A stretch of DNA of 64,000 nt from Ruminobacter amylophilus (GTDB taxonomy: Bacteria; Pseudomonadota; Gammaproteobacteria; Enterobacterales; Succinivibrionaceae), in assembly GCF_900115655.1 (NCBI RefSeq), contig NZ_FOXF01000003.1, forward strand, positions 1-64,000, given 5' to 3'. The position numbers were made by a program, and so were the translations under genes. Positions 23,938 through 32,905 of the stretch are shown piece after piece (position 1 is the stretch's first letter; each line of letters opens with the position of its first letter). The notes under the pieces were generated by a model. It worked only from the letters and a program-made list of their open reading frames with translations. It was not told where the DNA came from and did no database searches.

Positions 23938-24888
23938 ATGTGGTTTTTAAAAAAAGAAAGCTCTGATGTCGATAATAAAGCCAGAGAGCTGATAGAAAAA
24001 GAAAAGAGTTCTGCAAAGATAATCATGGAACTTGCGAAGCAGCATGAATCCATAATAAAGAGTATCAACAGTCAGCTGTCTCAGCTTAATGAGAATGTGT
24101 GCAAGCTGTATGATATGGGGCAGAACAGGGAAGATTTTGTCAGGGATCTGAAGGATAAGACTCTTGCCGATGCCAGAAAGGAAGTGCTTGATGTCTGTCA
24201 TCAGGATCTTGATCTCATAAGTACCATGAAAAGCTGTATGGCCGTAGTGCAGGCTGATGTGGTTGCTCTCAGAAAAATGCATGAAACCTTTATTAAGGGG
24301 TTTGACAGCCTGAGAGAACAGATGTCGGCAATCAGAGAATGTACAAGCATAATCTCCTCCGTGTCCAGTCAGACCAATCTTCTGGCGCTGAATGCCACCA
24401 TTGAGGCCGCAAGAGCCGGCGAACACGGCCGCGGTTTCGCAGTGGTTGCAGGTGAGGTTAAGAAGCTTTCTCTTGACACCGCAGAAGCTTCTTCAAGAAT
24501 TGATATATGTGTGGATGACTTTACCAACCAGATTAACAATCTCATTGAGGATGCCACGAAGAGTGCCGCAAAGTTCGAAGAAGTCAGCAAGTATACCGAG
24601 GAATCCGGTGGAACCTTCCAGCTTTCCATAGACAAGCATGAGGAAATCGCCAACGGTATTTTCTCCTATGTGGACGACACTCTGAAAAATGTTCTTAACA
24701 GCGTGCACGAGCACATTGAAAGCGAGAATAAGGATTACGGCATTGAGCATATAATCAGGGATGTGGAGGAAATTTCGTATAAACAGTCTGAACTGGCAAA
24801 AAACTATCGTACCTTCAGCAGTTACATCAATGATTTTTCTGCCAGATTGTCCGAACTTAAAAATGCGGGTGAAGATGATACGGATTGA
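23938..24888 (+). CDS. soluble methyl-accepting chemotaxis-type signalling protein
   Basis: A 316-residue all-helical protein with no membrane segment. Residues about 143-176 carry the hallmark hairpin tip of chemoreceptors ([20 protein letters not shown], then [11 protein letters not shown]), which contacts CheA and CheW. The N-terminal 130 residues form a coiled-coil-like input region without a recognisable sensor domain. It is shorter than membrane receptors and should act in the cytoplasm. The start is ATG 23938 with AGGAG upstream. It is a single gene with its own terminator; no other chemotaxis gene is in the window. Confidence 0.85.
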   Translation: MWFLKKESSDVDNKARELIEKEKSSAKIIMELAKQHESIIKSINSQLSQLNENVCKLYDMGQNREDFVRDLKDKTLADARKEVLDVCHQDLDLISTMKSCMAVVQADVVALRKMHETFIKGFDSLREQMSAIRECTSIISSVSSQTNLLALNATIEAARAGEHGRGFAVVAGEVKKLSLDTAEASSRIDICVDDFTNQINNLIEDATKSAAKFEEVSKYTEESGGTFQLSIDKHEEIANGIFSYVDDTLKNVLNSVHEHIESENKDYGIEHIIRDVEEISYKQSELAKNYRTFSSYINDFSARLSELKNAGEDDTD

Positions 24889-24918
24889 TTCCGGAAAGAT
24901 CCCGTAATCGGTAGTAGG

Positions 24919-24951
24919 AAGCACTTTCCATGAATGCGGAAGTGCTTTTTT
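24919..24951 (+). terminator. Terminator of the chemoreceptor gene
   Basis: AAGCACTTTCC pairs with GGAAGTGCTT (one bulge) around loop ATGAATGC, then TTTTTTATTT. Confidence 0.85.
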
Positions 24952-24974
24952 ATTTCTTTAAAAATCAGGTCGGA

Positions 24975-25058
24975 AATAAAAAAGCCTAGAGCAGAGCTCT
25001 AGGCACAAAACAACTAAACAATAAGGAGATAAAAACACATAAAAGATGTATTTTGTGC
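24975..25058 (-). ncRNA. Small RNA candidate, minus strand
   Basis: On the minus strand a -10 TATAAT (25063-25068) is followed by a transcript beginning near GCACAAAA (25051-25058). This pairs perfectly with TTTTGTGC (25003-25010). Inside are an ACAT/ATGT hairpin and an exposed CTCCTT, complementary to ribosome-binding sites. The RNA would end in the perfect 9-bp hairpin GCCTAGAGC/GCTCTAGGC (25004-24984) plus TTTTTT. It is therefore a compact sRNA of about 85 nt with its own promoter and terminator. No known family is recognised. Confidence 0.5.
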
Positions 25059-25151
25059 ATATATTATATATTTAGCGGGAAAAATGCAAAATGTTTTTGT
25101 ATTTTGATGAATAATTTTCGAAAAGAATCTAAAATTACCGCAGTTTGATGC

Positions 25152-25179
25152 TATTTCAGCCTGCAGTTAAGCTGAAATA
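25152..25179. promoter_or_regulatory. Hairpin in the xseA leader
   Basis: TATTTCAGC is exactly inverted as GCTGAAATA around a 10-base loop, just before the xseA ribosome site. It may be an operator or a leader structure. Confidence 0.35.
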
Positions 25180-25201
25180 AAGGAGAATTTCTGGAGGAGC
25201 A

Positions 25202-26701
25202 ATGAAGGATTACGATATGTTCTCTGATTACGACGTTTCCGTCGGTAACGGCAATTGTCGGAATGACGGCAGAAGCTCTCCGGAACTGGCTGATCTGGGG
25301 CTTTCTCCGAAAATGGCGGAGCCTCATGTTTATTCCGTAAGCGAGCTTAATAATGAAATAGCCGGGCTTTTCGGAAACAGATATGCCGTAACGGTTCAGG
25401 GGGAACTCAGCAACTGCGGAAACAACCGCCGCGGAAGTTATTTCTACTGCATCATCAAGGATGCCGAGAATGAACTCAGCGTGGCTTTTCCTTCAGGTGT
25501 CATCCAGCATCAGTTTGATCGCATCCGTGACGGCGTTACGGTTGTCATCAGCGGCAGGGTTTCATTTTACAGGCCAAAGGGCAAGGTAACACTGTGGGGC
25601 TCCTCCCTTAAAATTCAGGACAGACCGGGAGATCTTTACAGGGCGTTTCTGAAAACGCTGGAGCTGCTCCGTTCTGAAGGTCTGTTCGACATCCAGAGCA
25701 AGAAGCCCATTCCCGCAAACATTCACACCGTGGGGATAATCACCTCACCGGACGGCATGGCCGTAAAAGACGTCATCAGAACCATTAAAAGACGCAACCG
25801 CTTTATCAATATTGTGGTGTATCCCGCCATTGTTCAGGGCAGCATGGCCGTGCAGAGTATTAAATACGCTCTGTGGTATGCCAACAGACACAATGTCTGT
25901 CAGGTGCTGATGGTGGTTCGCGGCGGAGGCAGCGTGGAGGATCTCAGCTGCTTCAATGATGAAGGTCTTGCCCGTTACACCAAAATGTCGGTTATCCCTG
26001 TTATCAGCGGCGTAGGTCATGAAGGGGATGTCACCATAATGGATTACATTGCCGACATGCGTGCCTCGACACCGACTGCCGCCGCCGAGATGGTCAGTGC
26101 CAGCCTTGATAATTCCATTGAAAGACTTGCCATGCTTAAACGCAGACTGTGGAATGCGGGAACCGGACGCATCGGTTATGAGAGACAGCGTCTGAATGCG
26201 GTAAGAGCTGGATTCTGCAACTATGCTCCTGAAAAGAGGCTTTCGGCGGTAAGAACGGGGCTTCAGGAGCTTCAGGGAAGAATGCGTCTTTCACTTATCA
26301 GGGCTCTGCAGGTGCGTACAGCCGCGTTCAATGCCGTAAACGAAAGGTTCAACCGCCAGAATCCAAAGAATATCATAACGGAATATTCGGCGAGATGCTC
26401 TCTCTCCGGACAGAAGATGCTGCAGCTTATGGAAATGCATCTTAAGGAATTGAGGCACAGACTGGTTTCCGGAGCCTCCCTTCTTAATGCCAACAATCCT
26501 TTGAAGATTCTGACTCAGGGGTATTCCGTTACCCTTGATGAATCAGGAAAGGGAGTAACGGTCTCCGGAGTGGGCAGGGGGGATCGCATCAGAACCATCC
26601 TGGCAGACGGGGAGATTGTTTCAGAAGTTACTGACACCGTTCCCGGAAATCCGGTCTCTGACGGTGTTGTTTCCGAAAAAGCGTCAGACCTGAAAAAATA
26701 A
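25202..26701 (+). CDS. xseA: exodeoxyribonuclease VII large subunit
   Basis: The catalytic/large subunit of ExoVII, which degrades single-stranded DNA from both ends with XseB (not in this window). The product is 499 residues (E. coli 456), with a 40-residue N-terminal extension. The OB-fold (YAVTVQGELSN to WGSSLKIQD, about 60-140) binds DNA. The catalytic domain follows, with RGGGSVEDL at about 241-249, SGVGHEGDVT, and RASTPTAAAE. A long helical region and a C-terminal segment with the LLNANNPLKILTQGYSV motif complete it. GGAGGAG precedes the ATG. It converges with the next gene across a hairpin. Confidence 0.95.
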   Translation: MKDYDMFSDYDVSVGNGNCRNDGRSSPELADLGLSPKMAEPHVYSVSELNNEIAGLFGNRYAVTVQGELSNCGNNRRGSYFYCIIKDAENELSVAFPSGVIQHQFDRIRDGVTVVISGRVSFYRPKGKVTLWGSSLKIQDRPGDLYRAFLKTLELLRSEGLFDIQSKKPIPANIHTVGIITSPDGMAVKDVIRTIKRRNRFINIVVYPAIVQGSMAVQSIKYALWYANRHNVCQVLMVVRGGGSVEDLSCFNDEGLARYTKMSVIPVISGVGHEGDVTIMDYIADMRASTPTAAAEMVSASLDNSIERLAMLKRRLWNAGTGRIGYERQRLNAVRAGFCNYAPEKRLSAVRTGLQELQGRMRLSLIRALQVRTAAFNAVNERFNRQNPKNIITEYSARCSLSGQKMLQLMEMHLKELRHRLVSGASLLNANNPLKILTQGYSVTLDESGKGVTVSGVGRGDRIRTILADGEIVSEVTDTVPGNPVSDGVVSEKASDLKK

Positions 26702-26722
26702 CCTGAGCATTTGCTGCTCAGG
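26692..26722 (-). terminator. Terminator between xseA and the convergent gene
   Basis: CCTGAGC/GCTCAGG stem at 26702-26722; on the minus strand it is followed by TTATTTTTTC. The T-run overlaps the last codons of xseA. Confidence 0.65.
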
Positions 26723-26743
26723 CTGTTCTGCCGTCGTTTACGC

Positions 26744-29700
26744 CTATTCAAAAAGTTCCGTCAGCAGATCTCTGTCGAAGAACATCGGCTCGTCTTCTTC
26801 GATGATGGTACAGTCAAACTGTTCCAGGGCCCAGCTGTTGATTACCTCCATTGCTCCTGAAGCCATGAGATTCTTTTCGGCACAGAAGCTTTTGAAGTCA
26901 TTCATGGTAAATTCACCTACCTGCAGCAGTCGTTTCAGCAGAGCCTGGTATTCCGGAGCAAGGAGCTCGAGTACGGCCATGCCTGATACATTTTCAGGTG
27001 CGGTCTCTTCATTCTGCTTTTTCCCGGCATTCTTTCCGGAGTCTTCTGTGACGGTCTCCGCTTTCTTTTCCGGAACCTGTGCTGTTTCTGCGGAACTGTA
27101 TCCGGTGTCGTTTTCAGCAAAGATCGGAGCAAGGATTTCCTGAACCTTCCGGGTTTCCAGAGTGGTCTGGCTGATTAAATCCATATCCAGATTTTCAGGT
27201 GAATTAACCTTTGGTATCAGGTCGTCATGATCCGGCAGACCTCCGAAGTATCCGCCTCTTGCCGAAGCGAATTTTCTGATGGTCATTTCATTTTCTTCGA
27301 TTACCGGTTCCTTGAGCAGTTTGTTCAGGCTGCGCACCGTGCGGTTGAGAAGATCAACCTCTCCGCCGGTTACCAGAATTCTGAACAGTGAGCGGAACAG
27401 TCCTTTCTGCAGACCGTCGAATTCGTATCTGTTTTTGTCGGCGGTGTTTTTGAATCTGCAGCGGAGATTGGTACTCATTTTTATTTCGGTGATTCTGGCG
27501 ACGTAGGTCAGCAGATCGCTTATCTGTTCGTCGCTGTAGTCCTGCAGTTCCTTCAGCTGCTTTCTGCTGATGACGTTGCTGAAAAACTCGTGAATGAGCT
27601 TGATGGTCTTGAATCCGGTGCAGGTGTTCAGAATGATGCGGTAAGGAAGAATAAGCTTTCTGTTGTACGGATGCGATTTCAGTTTAAGCTCACCGAAAGT
27701 CATGTAGTCGAAGGCGTTTACCACCAGTTCCTCTGATTCAAAACTGAAATTAGGGAATATGGTGACGTCCAGGATGGATGCGCATTCGGAGAAAATGCGG
27801 GCGCAGCAGCTGTGATAGGAAATATTCAGATTGAACTGCTGTCTGAGTTCCGCAAAGGAGCTTATATCAGAATTCAGCAGTGTCTTTCTGAAATTTCTCA
27901 GGCCGGCGGGAAGCCTGTTTTCTCCCGAGAGACTGTATTCATATATGCGGTAGACAAGATCGTTGCATACGTTGCTTCCCGCACTCCCCAGGTAGGTGAG
28001 GAAGGTGTCCTGTTCCTTCTTTATTCTGGTTACGATGCCGTTGACGAGTTCCCGTCCCTTTTCTCCAAGAACCACCTTAGGCGGCAGCATCGGGGCTATA
28101 ACCTTGTTTTTGAAGGACTTGAGGCTTGGATATCTGTCGGTAAGTTCCACCGGGGTGTCCGTAAACTCAAGTCCCTGCAGAAGTTTGGCCGGAAGCCGTG
28201 GATCCTCGGCAATCATGGCATTGAACAGCTTTCTGGCATGACTGTAGAGTACCGGTCTGGCATCTCCCTGAATACGGATGTTGAGATTGTATCCCGGATG
28301 GGAAAGAATAAAGCCGCTGAAGATATACGGCAGACTGTTTTCCTGAGTGAGTTTTCCTTCGGAATTCAGTGCTGACAGTCTGTACAGGGCGTAGTCCCTG
28401 CATTCAGGGAAAACGCTCAGCATGGTCAGATGACTGTCATATATCTCGTTTCTGTGCATGAAGGCGAATATCGCAATGATGCCGCCGAAATAGTCCAGAC
28501 TGCTGCGCAGATCGTAGGAGGTGCTGTCGTTTGCTCTCGTGGCATTTCTGAACCAGTTGACCAGTATGATGAAGGTTTTGATGCGTTCCACGTCCGTAAG
28601 TCTGCCGCAGAGGGTATCTTCCGCCAGAAGTCTGTATTCAAGGTTGGCGGCAATGAGAATCAGCTGGTCGTTCAGCAGGGGAACGGTGTATGATTTGTTA
28701 AGCATGCCTGCCAGATATTTAAGTCCCTGCTCGTTGTCCGACGGCTGAACCGGCTGGTATCTGTATTTGCCTGCCGAATGGATCTGGTGAATGAAAGGAC
28801 TGCCGTTAAGGGCAAAATCCCAGTGTCTGCTTTCTGCTGCGGCGGATGTCTTTGCCATGTACATATTGGCATCATCCACTGCCATGCCTCCTATGAGAGC
28901 CATGTCGTGGCCGGTCTTGAAGGTCAGCATGGAGGAGTCGGTGTAGCCTTCAATGTCGAAATACCTGCGGCAGTGTTCAAGATGAAGATTTATGCTTTTC
29001 TGATCCATGCGGCAGACTGATTTGTTTTTGAAAAGAGGTTCAAAACTGCTGAATACGTCGGTGTCTCCGATTTCTCTCTGAAGCAGGGCTGAGAGATTCT
29101 TTTCCTGAATGGTTCCGGGAAGAGTGTCGGCGGTGTTTTTGACTCTCGCCCTTCGGGTCATTTCGACAAGCTTTTCCCTGTACGGAGACTGCTCGAAGGT
29201 TACCTTGTGTTCGGAAAGGGCGGCCATGCCGCTGATTATTCTGAGATATTTGTTCAGAACGTCCGGATTTTTAATAGGTTTGAGATAGGCCTTTTCCGGA
29301 TTGAGCTCGTTTATCTGCGGAGCCAGATCTATTATCTGGGAGAAGCAGCTCTGCAGATAACGCTGGGTATCTGCCGGAAAACATTCGTTTTCGATGAAAT
29401 TCTGCAGAAAATAACGCTGCTCGGTATTAAGAAACGATCCCGGGTTGTTGACCAGAAACAGTGATTCGAATACATGAAGACTTACGGCGAAATTGTTTAT
29501 TTTGTTTGAGGCCGTTTTGATGCGGTTCTCGAGAATTCTGCCGAGATTGGCGGCTCCGCAGTTCTGACGTGCGGAAACAATGTCGGGATCCCTGTTCAGA
29601 TCAAAGGCCGGACAGATGCGGAATCTGGTGTTTTCATTAAGCTCAAGAATGTTGCCAGGAGGTGCTATTTCAATTCCGGCGTGTTTTTTGAGTGTGGTTC

Positions 29701-29959
29701 TGAGCTGTCTGTACAGTTCGGGAAGAGGCTCCTTTGTCAGATCCTTCATTCTGAGGTTCAGCACGATGAAAAGAGAATTGAGATCCGTGGAGATGGAACC
29801 CTGTACCCTGACGTCCTCCTCCAGCTTTTCAATGCGTCTGCGGAAGCTCAGGGGCAGAAAGTCCGGATCCTGCACTTCGTTCAGATGGAATCTCTGTGTT
29901 TCGGGCACCTGATCTCTATAATCCTGCATGTTTAAGAAAATAGAAGTGTGACGTGCCAT
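26744..29959 (-). CDS. large TerB-C-like domain protein
   Basis: A 1071-residue soluble protein of mostly unknown content. The C-terminal about 150 residues resemble the TerB-C module of tellurite-resistance-type proteins: LDMDLISQTTLETRKVQEILAPIF, a Glu/Lys-rich linker, then LELLAPEYQALLKRLLQVGE...NLMASGAMEVINSWALEQF. This is a match from memory of the family pattern. The preceding part is helical and rich in Arg/Leu. TerB-C proteins are linked to stress and conflict systems and often have ATPase or helicase partners; none is adjacent here. ATG 29959 has AAGGA at good spacing; ATG 29968 is possible. It is divergent from ycjX. Confidence 0.6.
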   Translation of the reverse strand: MARHTSIFLNMQDYRDQVPETQRFHLNEVQDPDFLPLSFRRRIEKLEEDVRVQGSISTDLNSLFIVLNLRMKDLTKEPLPELYRQLRTTLKKHAGIEIAPPGNILELNENTRFRICPAFDLNRDPDIVSARQNCGAANLGRILENRIKTASNKINNFAVSLHVFESLFLVNNPGSFLNTEQRYFLQNFIENECFPADTQRYLQSCFSQIIDLAPQINELNPEKAYLKPIKNPDVLNKYLRIISGMAALSEHKVTFEQSPYREKLVEMTRRARVKNTADTLPGTIQEKNLSALLQREIGDTDVFSSFEPLFKNKSVCRMDQKSINLHLEHCRRYFDIEGYTDSSMLTFKTGHDMALIGGMAVDDANMYMAKTSAAAESRHWDFALNGSPFIHQIHSAGKYRYQPVQPSDNEQGLKYLAGMLNKSYTVPLLNDQLILIAANLEYRLLAEDTLCGRLTDVERIKTFIILVNWFRNATRANDSTSYDLRSSLDYFGGIIAIFAFMHRNEIYDSHLTMLSVFPECRDYALYRLSALNSEGKLTQENSLPYIFSGFILSHPGYNLNIRIQGDARPVLYSHARKLFNAMIAEDPRLPAKLLQGLEFTDTPVELTDRYPSLKSFKNKVIAPMLPPKVVLGEKGRELVNGIVTRIKKEQDTFLTYLGSAGSNVCNDLVYRIYEYSLSGENRLPAGLRNFRKTLLNSDISSFAELRQQFNLNISYHSCCARIFSECASILDVTIFPNFSFESEELVVNAFDYMTFGELKLKSHPYNRKLILPYRIILNTCTGFKTIKLIHEFFSNVISRKQLKELQDYSDEQISDLLTYVARITEIKMSTNLRCRFKNTADKNRYEFDGLQKGLFRSLFRILVTGGEVDLLNRTVRSLNKLLKEPVIEENEMTIRKFASARGGYFGGLPDHDDLIPKVNSPENLDMDLISQTTLETRKVQEILAPIFAENDTGYSSAETAQVPEKKAETVTEDSGKNAGKKQNEETAPENVSGMAVLELLAPEYQALLKRLLQVGEFTMNDFKSFCAEKNLMASGAMEVINSWALEQFDCTIIEEDEPMFFDRDLLTELFE

Positions 29960-30333
29960 AATCTCCATCCTTACGTAAAAAAGTTCTGTACGGTCAAGTA
30001 CCGGTTAGATGTAATGCAAGCACTGATTATAGCATGTTTTGACTCCTTAAGATATTTGCGCGCCGGCAAAATATGATAAGAAACCGTGGTTTTACGGATG
30101 ATTCCGGTCAAAGAAAAGCGGAGCCGTCATGTTTTTGCTGTGTGAGAACGACAAAAACCATACCCATTCAAAAATCATTTATACAAATGTGGTATAGTTA
30201 AAAGAGGCGGTTTTCAGGGAGGTGTTCCTCATTTTTCTGAACTATCCGCGCTGCCGCACCGGAGGGAAAACTGATTCCGAATGACCGGTGCATGGATGTG
30301 ACGTTTTTTCATCAAACTGCAGGTATGCGGTCC
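29960..30333. other. Divergent promoter region
   Basis: This gap of about 370 bases separates the divergent TerB-C-like and ycjX genes. A -10-like TATAGT lies at 30192-30197 on the plus strand with only a weak -35. In-frame upstream ATGs for ycjX exist at 30292 and 30325 but have poor ribosome sites. Confidence 0.4.
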
Positions 30334-31719
30334 ATGAATATATTTAACGATTTAACAAATGCCGTGAACAGAGGTATCAACCTGATGATGGATCGGGAGA
30401 TACGTCTCGGGGTAACAGGTCTGTCCAGAGGCGGAAAGACTGCTTTCATAACCTCTCTGGTTAATCTGCTGTCAACCTTCGGAGAGGTCGGAACCGCTGA
30501 GCGTCTGCCCAGGTTCACCGCATACGATGCCAAAGGAATATCCTATGGCGGGCTTGCCAGACCGAGAGATCTGAAAGTTGCCGCCTTTCCGTATCAGAAT
30601 GCCTATGCTTCACTGATTTCAGAACCTCCGGCATGGCCTGAGCCTACCGTCGGCATAAGTGAAATCAGACTTGAACTTGTTTATCGGAACGATGACTGGT
30701 TTTCCCTGTCCAAGAAGAATCATTTATACATTGACATATGGGATTATCCCGGGGAATGGCTGATGGATCTGATGCTTCTAAAGCTTGATTATGCAGAATT
30801 CAGCGAGAAAATCAGAAAGAGAACGGCCGCACTGTCATCCGTTACCGACATGTCGGAGTGGATTAAGGCCGGTGCCTCTCTTGAAGCCGACAAACCGGTA
30901 AGGGAATATGAGCTGCACCGTGTGGTACAGGCCTATACCTCCTGGCTGAAGCAGTGCAAGGAGCAGGGCTTTGCCATGGTGGTGCCTGGACGTTTCGTCC
31001 TTCCGGGAGATCTTGCGGGTGCCCCGATTCTTGAATTTGTTCCATGGGTCTGGGACATACCGGAGAACTGCGGTTCCGGCTCCCTGTACCGCACCATGGA
31101 GGAACGTTATGAGGCATATCGTGAACAGGTGGTGAGAAAATTCTACCGCGACTGCTTTTCAGGGCTCGACAGACAGATCATTCTCATTGACTGTCTCAAG
31201 GCGCTGATGGGCGGCAGGGAAACGTTCATGGACATCAATGACACCTTTGATGTCCTGCTTGAAAATTTCAGCTACGGTAACAGCAGTCTGCTCGGGCGTC
31301 TGTTTTCTCCGAAAATAGACAAGGTGATTTTTGCGGCCGCCAAGGCCGATATGGTTACCATGGATCAGTATCCGAATCTTTTGAGTCTGCTTCGTTCCAT
31401 GGTAAAGCAGGCTTCAACCAGAGTGAGGGCTGACGGATCAAACTGCGAGTTCATGATTCTGTCTGCCATAAGGGCCACTAAATGCATGTATGCGGAACAT
31501 GAGGGAAAACAGGTGCAGGTTCTGACCACAGACTACTGCGACGAGGCTCCTTTCTTCCCGGGCAGCGTGCCGCCGAAGTGGTCAAGAGAGTGTATGGAGT
31601 TTTTCCAGAAGTATTTCGAGATGAGGGATCTGAGACCTCCGAAGATTAATCCTGGAGACGTGATTCCAGAAATCAACATGGACATTCTGCTTCAGTATAT
31701 TTTAGGTGACAAGCTGTAA
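30334..31719 (+). CDS. ycjX: YcjX family GTPase/ATPase
   Basis: A 461-residue P-loop NTPase of the DUF463/YcjX family (E. coli 465), stress-associated but with no fixed role. The opening MNIFNDLTNAVNRGINLMMDR leads to an unusual Walker A, GLSRGGKTA, at about residues 31-39. IDIWDYPGEW provides the switch/Walker B region at about 137-146. FAAAKADM may be the NKxD-like base-specificity motif. The start at 30334 matches the E. coli protein's N-terminus. It forms an operon with ycjF (32 bases downstream) and the DUF2339 gene. Confidence 0.9.
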   Translation: MNIFNDLTNAVNRGINLMMDREIRLGVTGLSRGGKTAFITSLVNLLSTFGEVGTAERLPRFTAYDAKGISYGGLARPRDLKVAAFPYQNAYASLISEPPAWPEPTVGISEIRLELVYRNDDWFSLSKKNHLYIDIWDYPGEWLMDLMLLKLDYAEFSEKIRKRTAALSSVTDMSEWIKAGASLEADKPVREYELHRVVQAYTSWLKQCKEQGFAMVVPGRFVLPGDLAGAPILEFVPWVWDIPENCGSGSLYRTMEERYEAYREQVVRKFYRDCFSGLDRQIILIDCLKALMGGRETFMDINDTFDVLLENFSYGNSSLLGRLFSPKIDKVIFAAAKADMVTMDQYPNLLSLLRSMVKQASTRVRADGSNCEFMILSAIRATKCMYAEHEGKQVQVLTTDYCDEAPFFPGSVPPKWSRECMEFFQKYFEMRDLRPPKINPGDVIPEINMDILLQYILGDKL

Positions 31720-31751
31720 CGGCTTGAAACAGTATCTGCGGAAAAACAGTA

Positions 31752-32876
31752 ATGAGCAAAGATTTTGATGAAAGCATGAAGGCGGGCTTTAAGCTTAACC
31801 CGGGACAGCGTCTTAAGGATGTGCACCCGGATGTCGGAGCTGCCGCTGTCGAAGACAGGAGCAGGGATATCAGTCCCGGGGAGACAATGGTTAAGAGTTT
31901 CACTCTTGATTCCTCCGGACATAAACTGGTGGAGGTGGATCAGAGTGATGAGGCTCTTGCAGGGTCTTCCACCGTTCCCATGGAGGAGCAGGAGGATGAA
32001 CCTGTAGCTCCCGTAAAATTCTGGAGCAGTCCGGTTCTCTGGATACTCATCCTCCTTCTCTGTTACGGCGGTCTTCAGACCTATTCAATTATCAGTTCGG
32101 CATTTGCCACCGGTTCAGTTACGGGAATTTTCTGGAGTGTGGTTTTCATTCTGGCCTTTGTGATTTCAGTATTCTGCATTTACCGTGAATTCAGTTCGGT
32201 TCTGATGTTCAAGCACGTGGATGAGCACCGCGAGGAGGTGCTTCAGGCATGTGCGTCCGGTTCATTTGCCGATGCCGTGAAAATCTGCAGAAATCTTGCG
32301 AAGGATTCCGGTGCGGACAGGAGAAAATGCTGGGAAAGCTTTATGAAAAGACTCCAGCCTCATTTTTCTCCGAGGGAGGTGTTTGATCTGTATGAGGCTT
32401 TTGTCCTGAAGGACATGGATGAAAGAGCCAAGAAGGTCATAGTGAAACGTTCACGGGAAAACGGGGTGATAGTGGCTCTGAGTCCTGTGGCCTGGCTGGA
32501 CATGTTTCTTACTCTTGCCAGGTCTCTGAGAATGATCAGGGAGATTTCCGAGGTATACGGACTCAGTACCGGTGTCTGGGGACGAATGCAGCTCTACCGC
32601 AGAGTTGCGAGAAACCTGATTCTCATCGGGATGACCGATCTGGCGACCGATGCGGCCGTTGACGTCATCGGAGCCGGGATTGCCGGAAAGCTCAGTGCGG
32701 CTTTAGGCCAGGGTGTGGCTGCAGGGATCTATTCCACCAGACTCGGGTACATGACGGTAAAGGCCGTAAGACCTCTTTCCATAAGCCCGAAGGTTATTAC
32801 CCTTGCGGAGCTGCGAAAGGATCTCCTTTCAAAGGGAAAAATAAGCGAGCTGATAAAATCTGATAAAGGCAGATAG
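31752..32876 (+). CDS. ycjF: YcjF family inner-membrane protein
   Basis: A 374-residue DUF697/TIGR01620-type protein, partner of YcjX by conserved gene order. An N-terminal soluble acidic region (1-95) is followed by two membrane helices (about 97-116 and 122-144). A cytoplasmic stretch and the DUF697 core follow, with WLDMFLTLARSLRMIREISEVYGL and the Gly/Ala-rich ATDAAVDVIGAGIAGKLSAA helix. The protein's molecular role is not known. It sits between ycjX and the DUF2339 gene with short gaps. Confidence 0.88.
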   Translation: MSKDFDESMKAGFKLNPGQRLKDVHPDVGAAAVEDRSRDISPGETMVKSFTLDSSGHKLVEVDQSDEALAGSSTVPMEEQEDEPVAPVKFWSSPVLWILILLLCYGGLQTYSIISSAFATGSVTGIFWSVVFILAFVISVFCIYREFSSVLMFKHVDEHREEVLQACASGSFADAVKICRNLAKDSGADRRKCWESFMKRLQPHFSPREVFDLYEAFVLKDMDERAKKVIVKRSRENGVIVALSPVAWLDMFLTLARSLRMIREISEVYGLSTGVWGRMQLYRRVARNLILIGMTDLATDAAVDVIGAGIAGKLSAALGQGVAAGIYSTRLGYMTVKAVRPLSISPKVITLAELRKDLLSKGKISELIKSDKGR

Positions 32877-32905
32877 GCTGATGTCTAAGGTTAAAAGGAG
32901 GGGGA

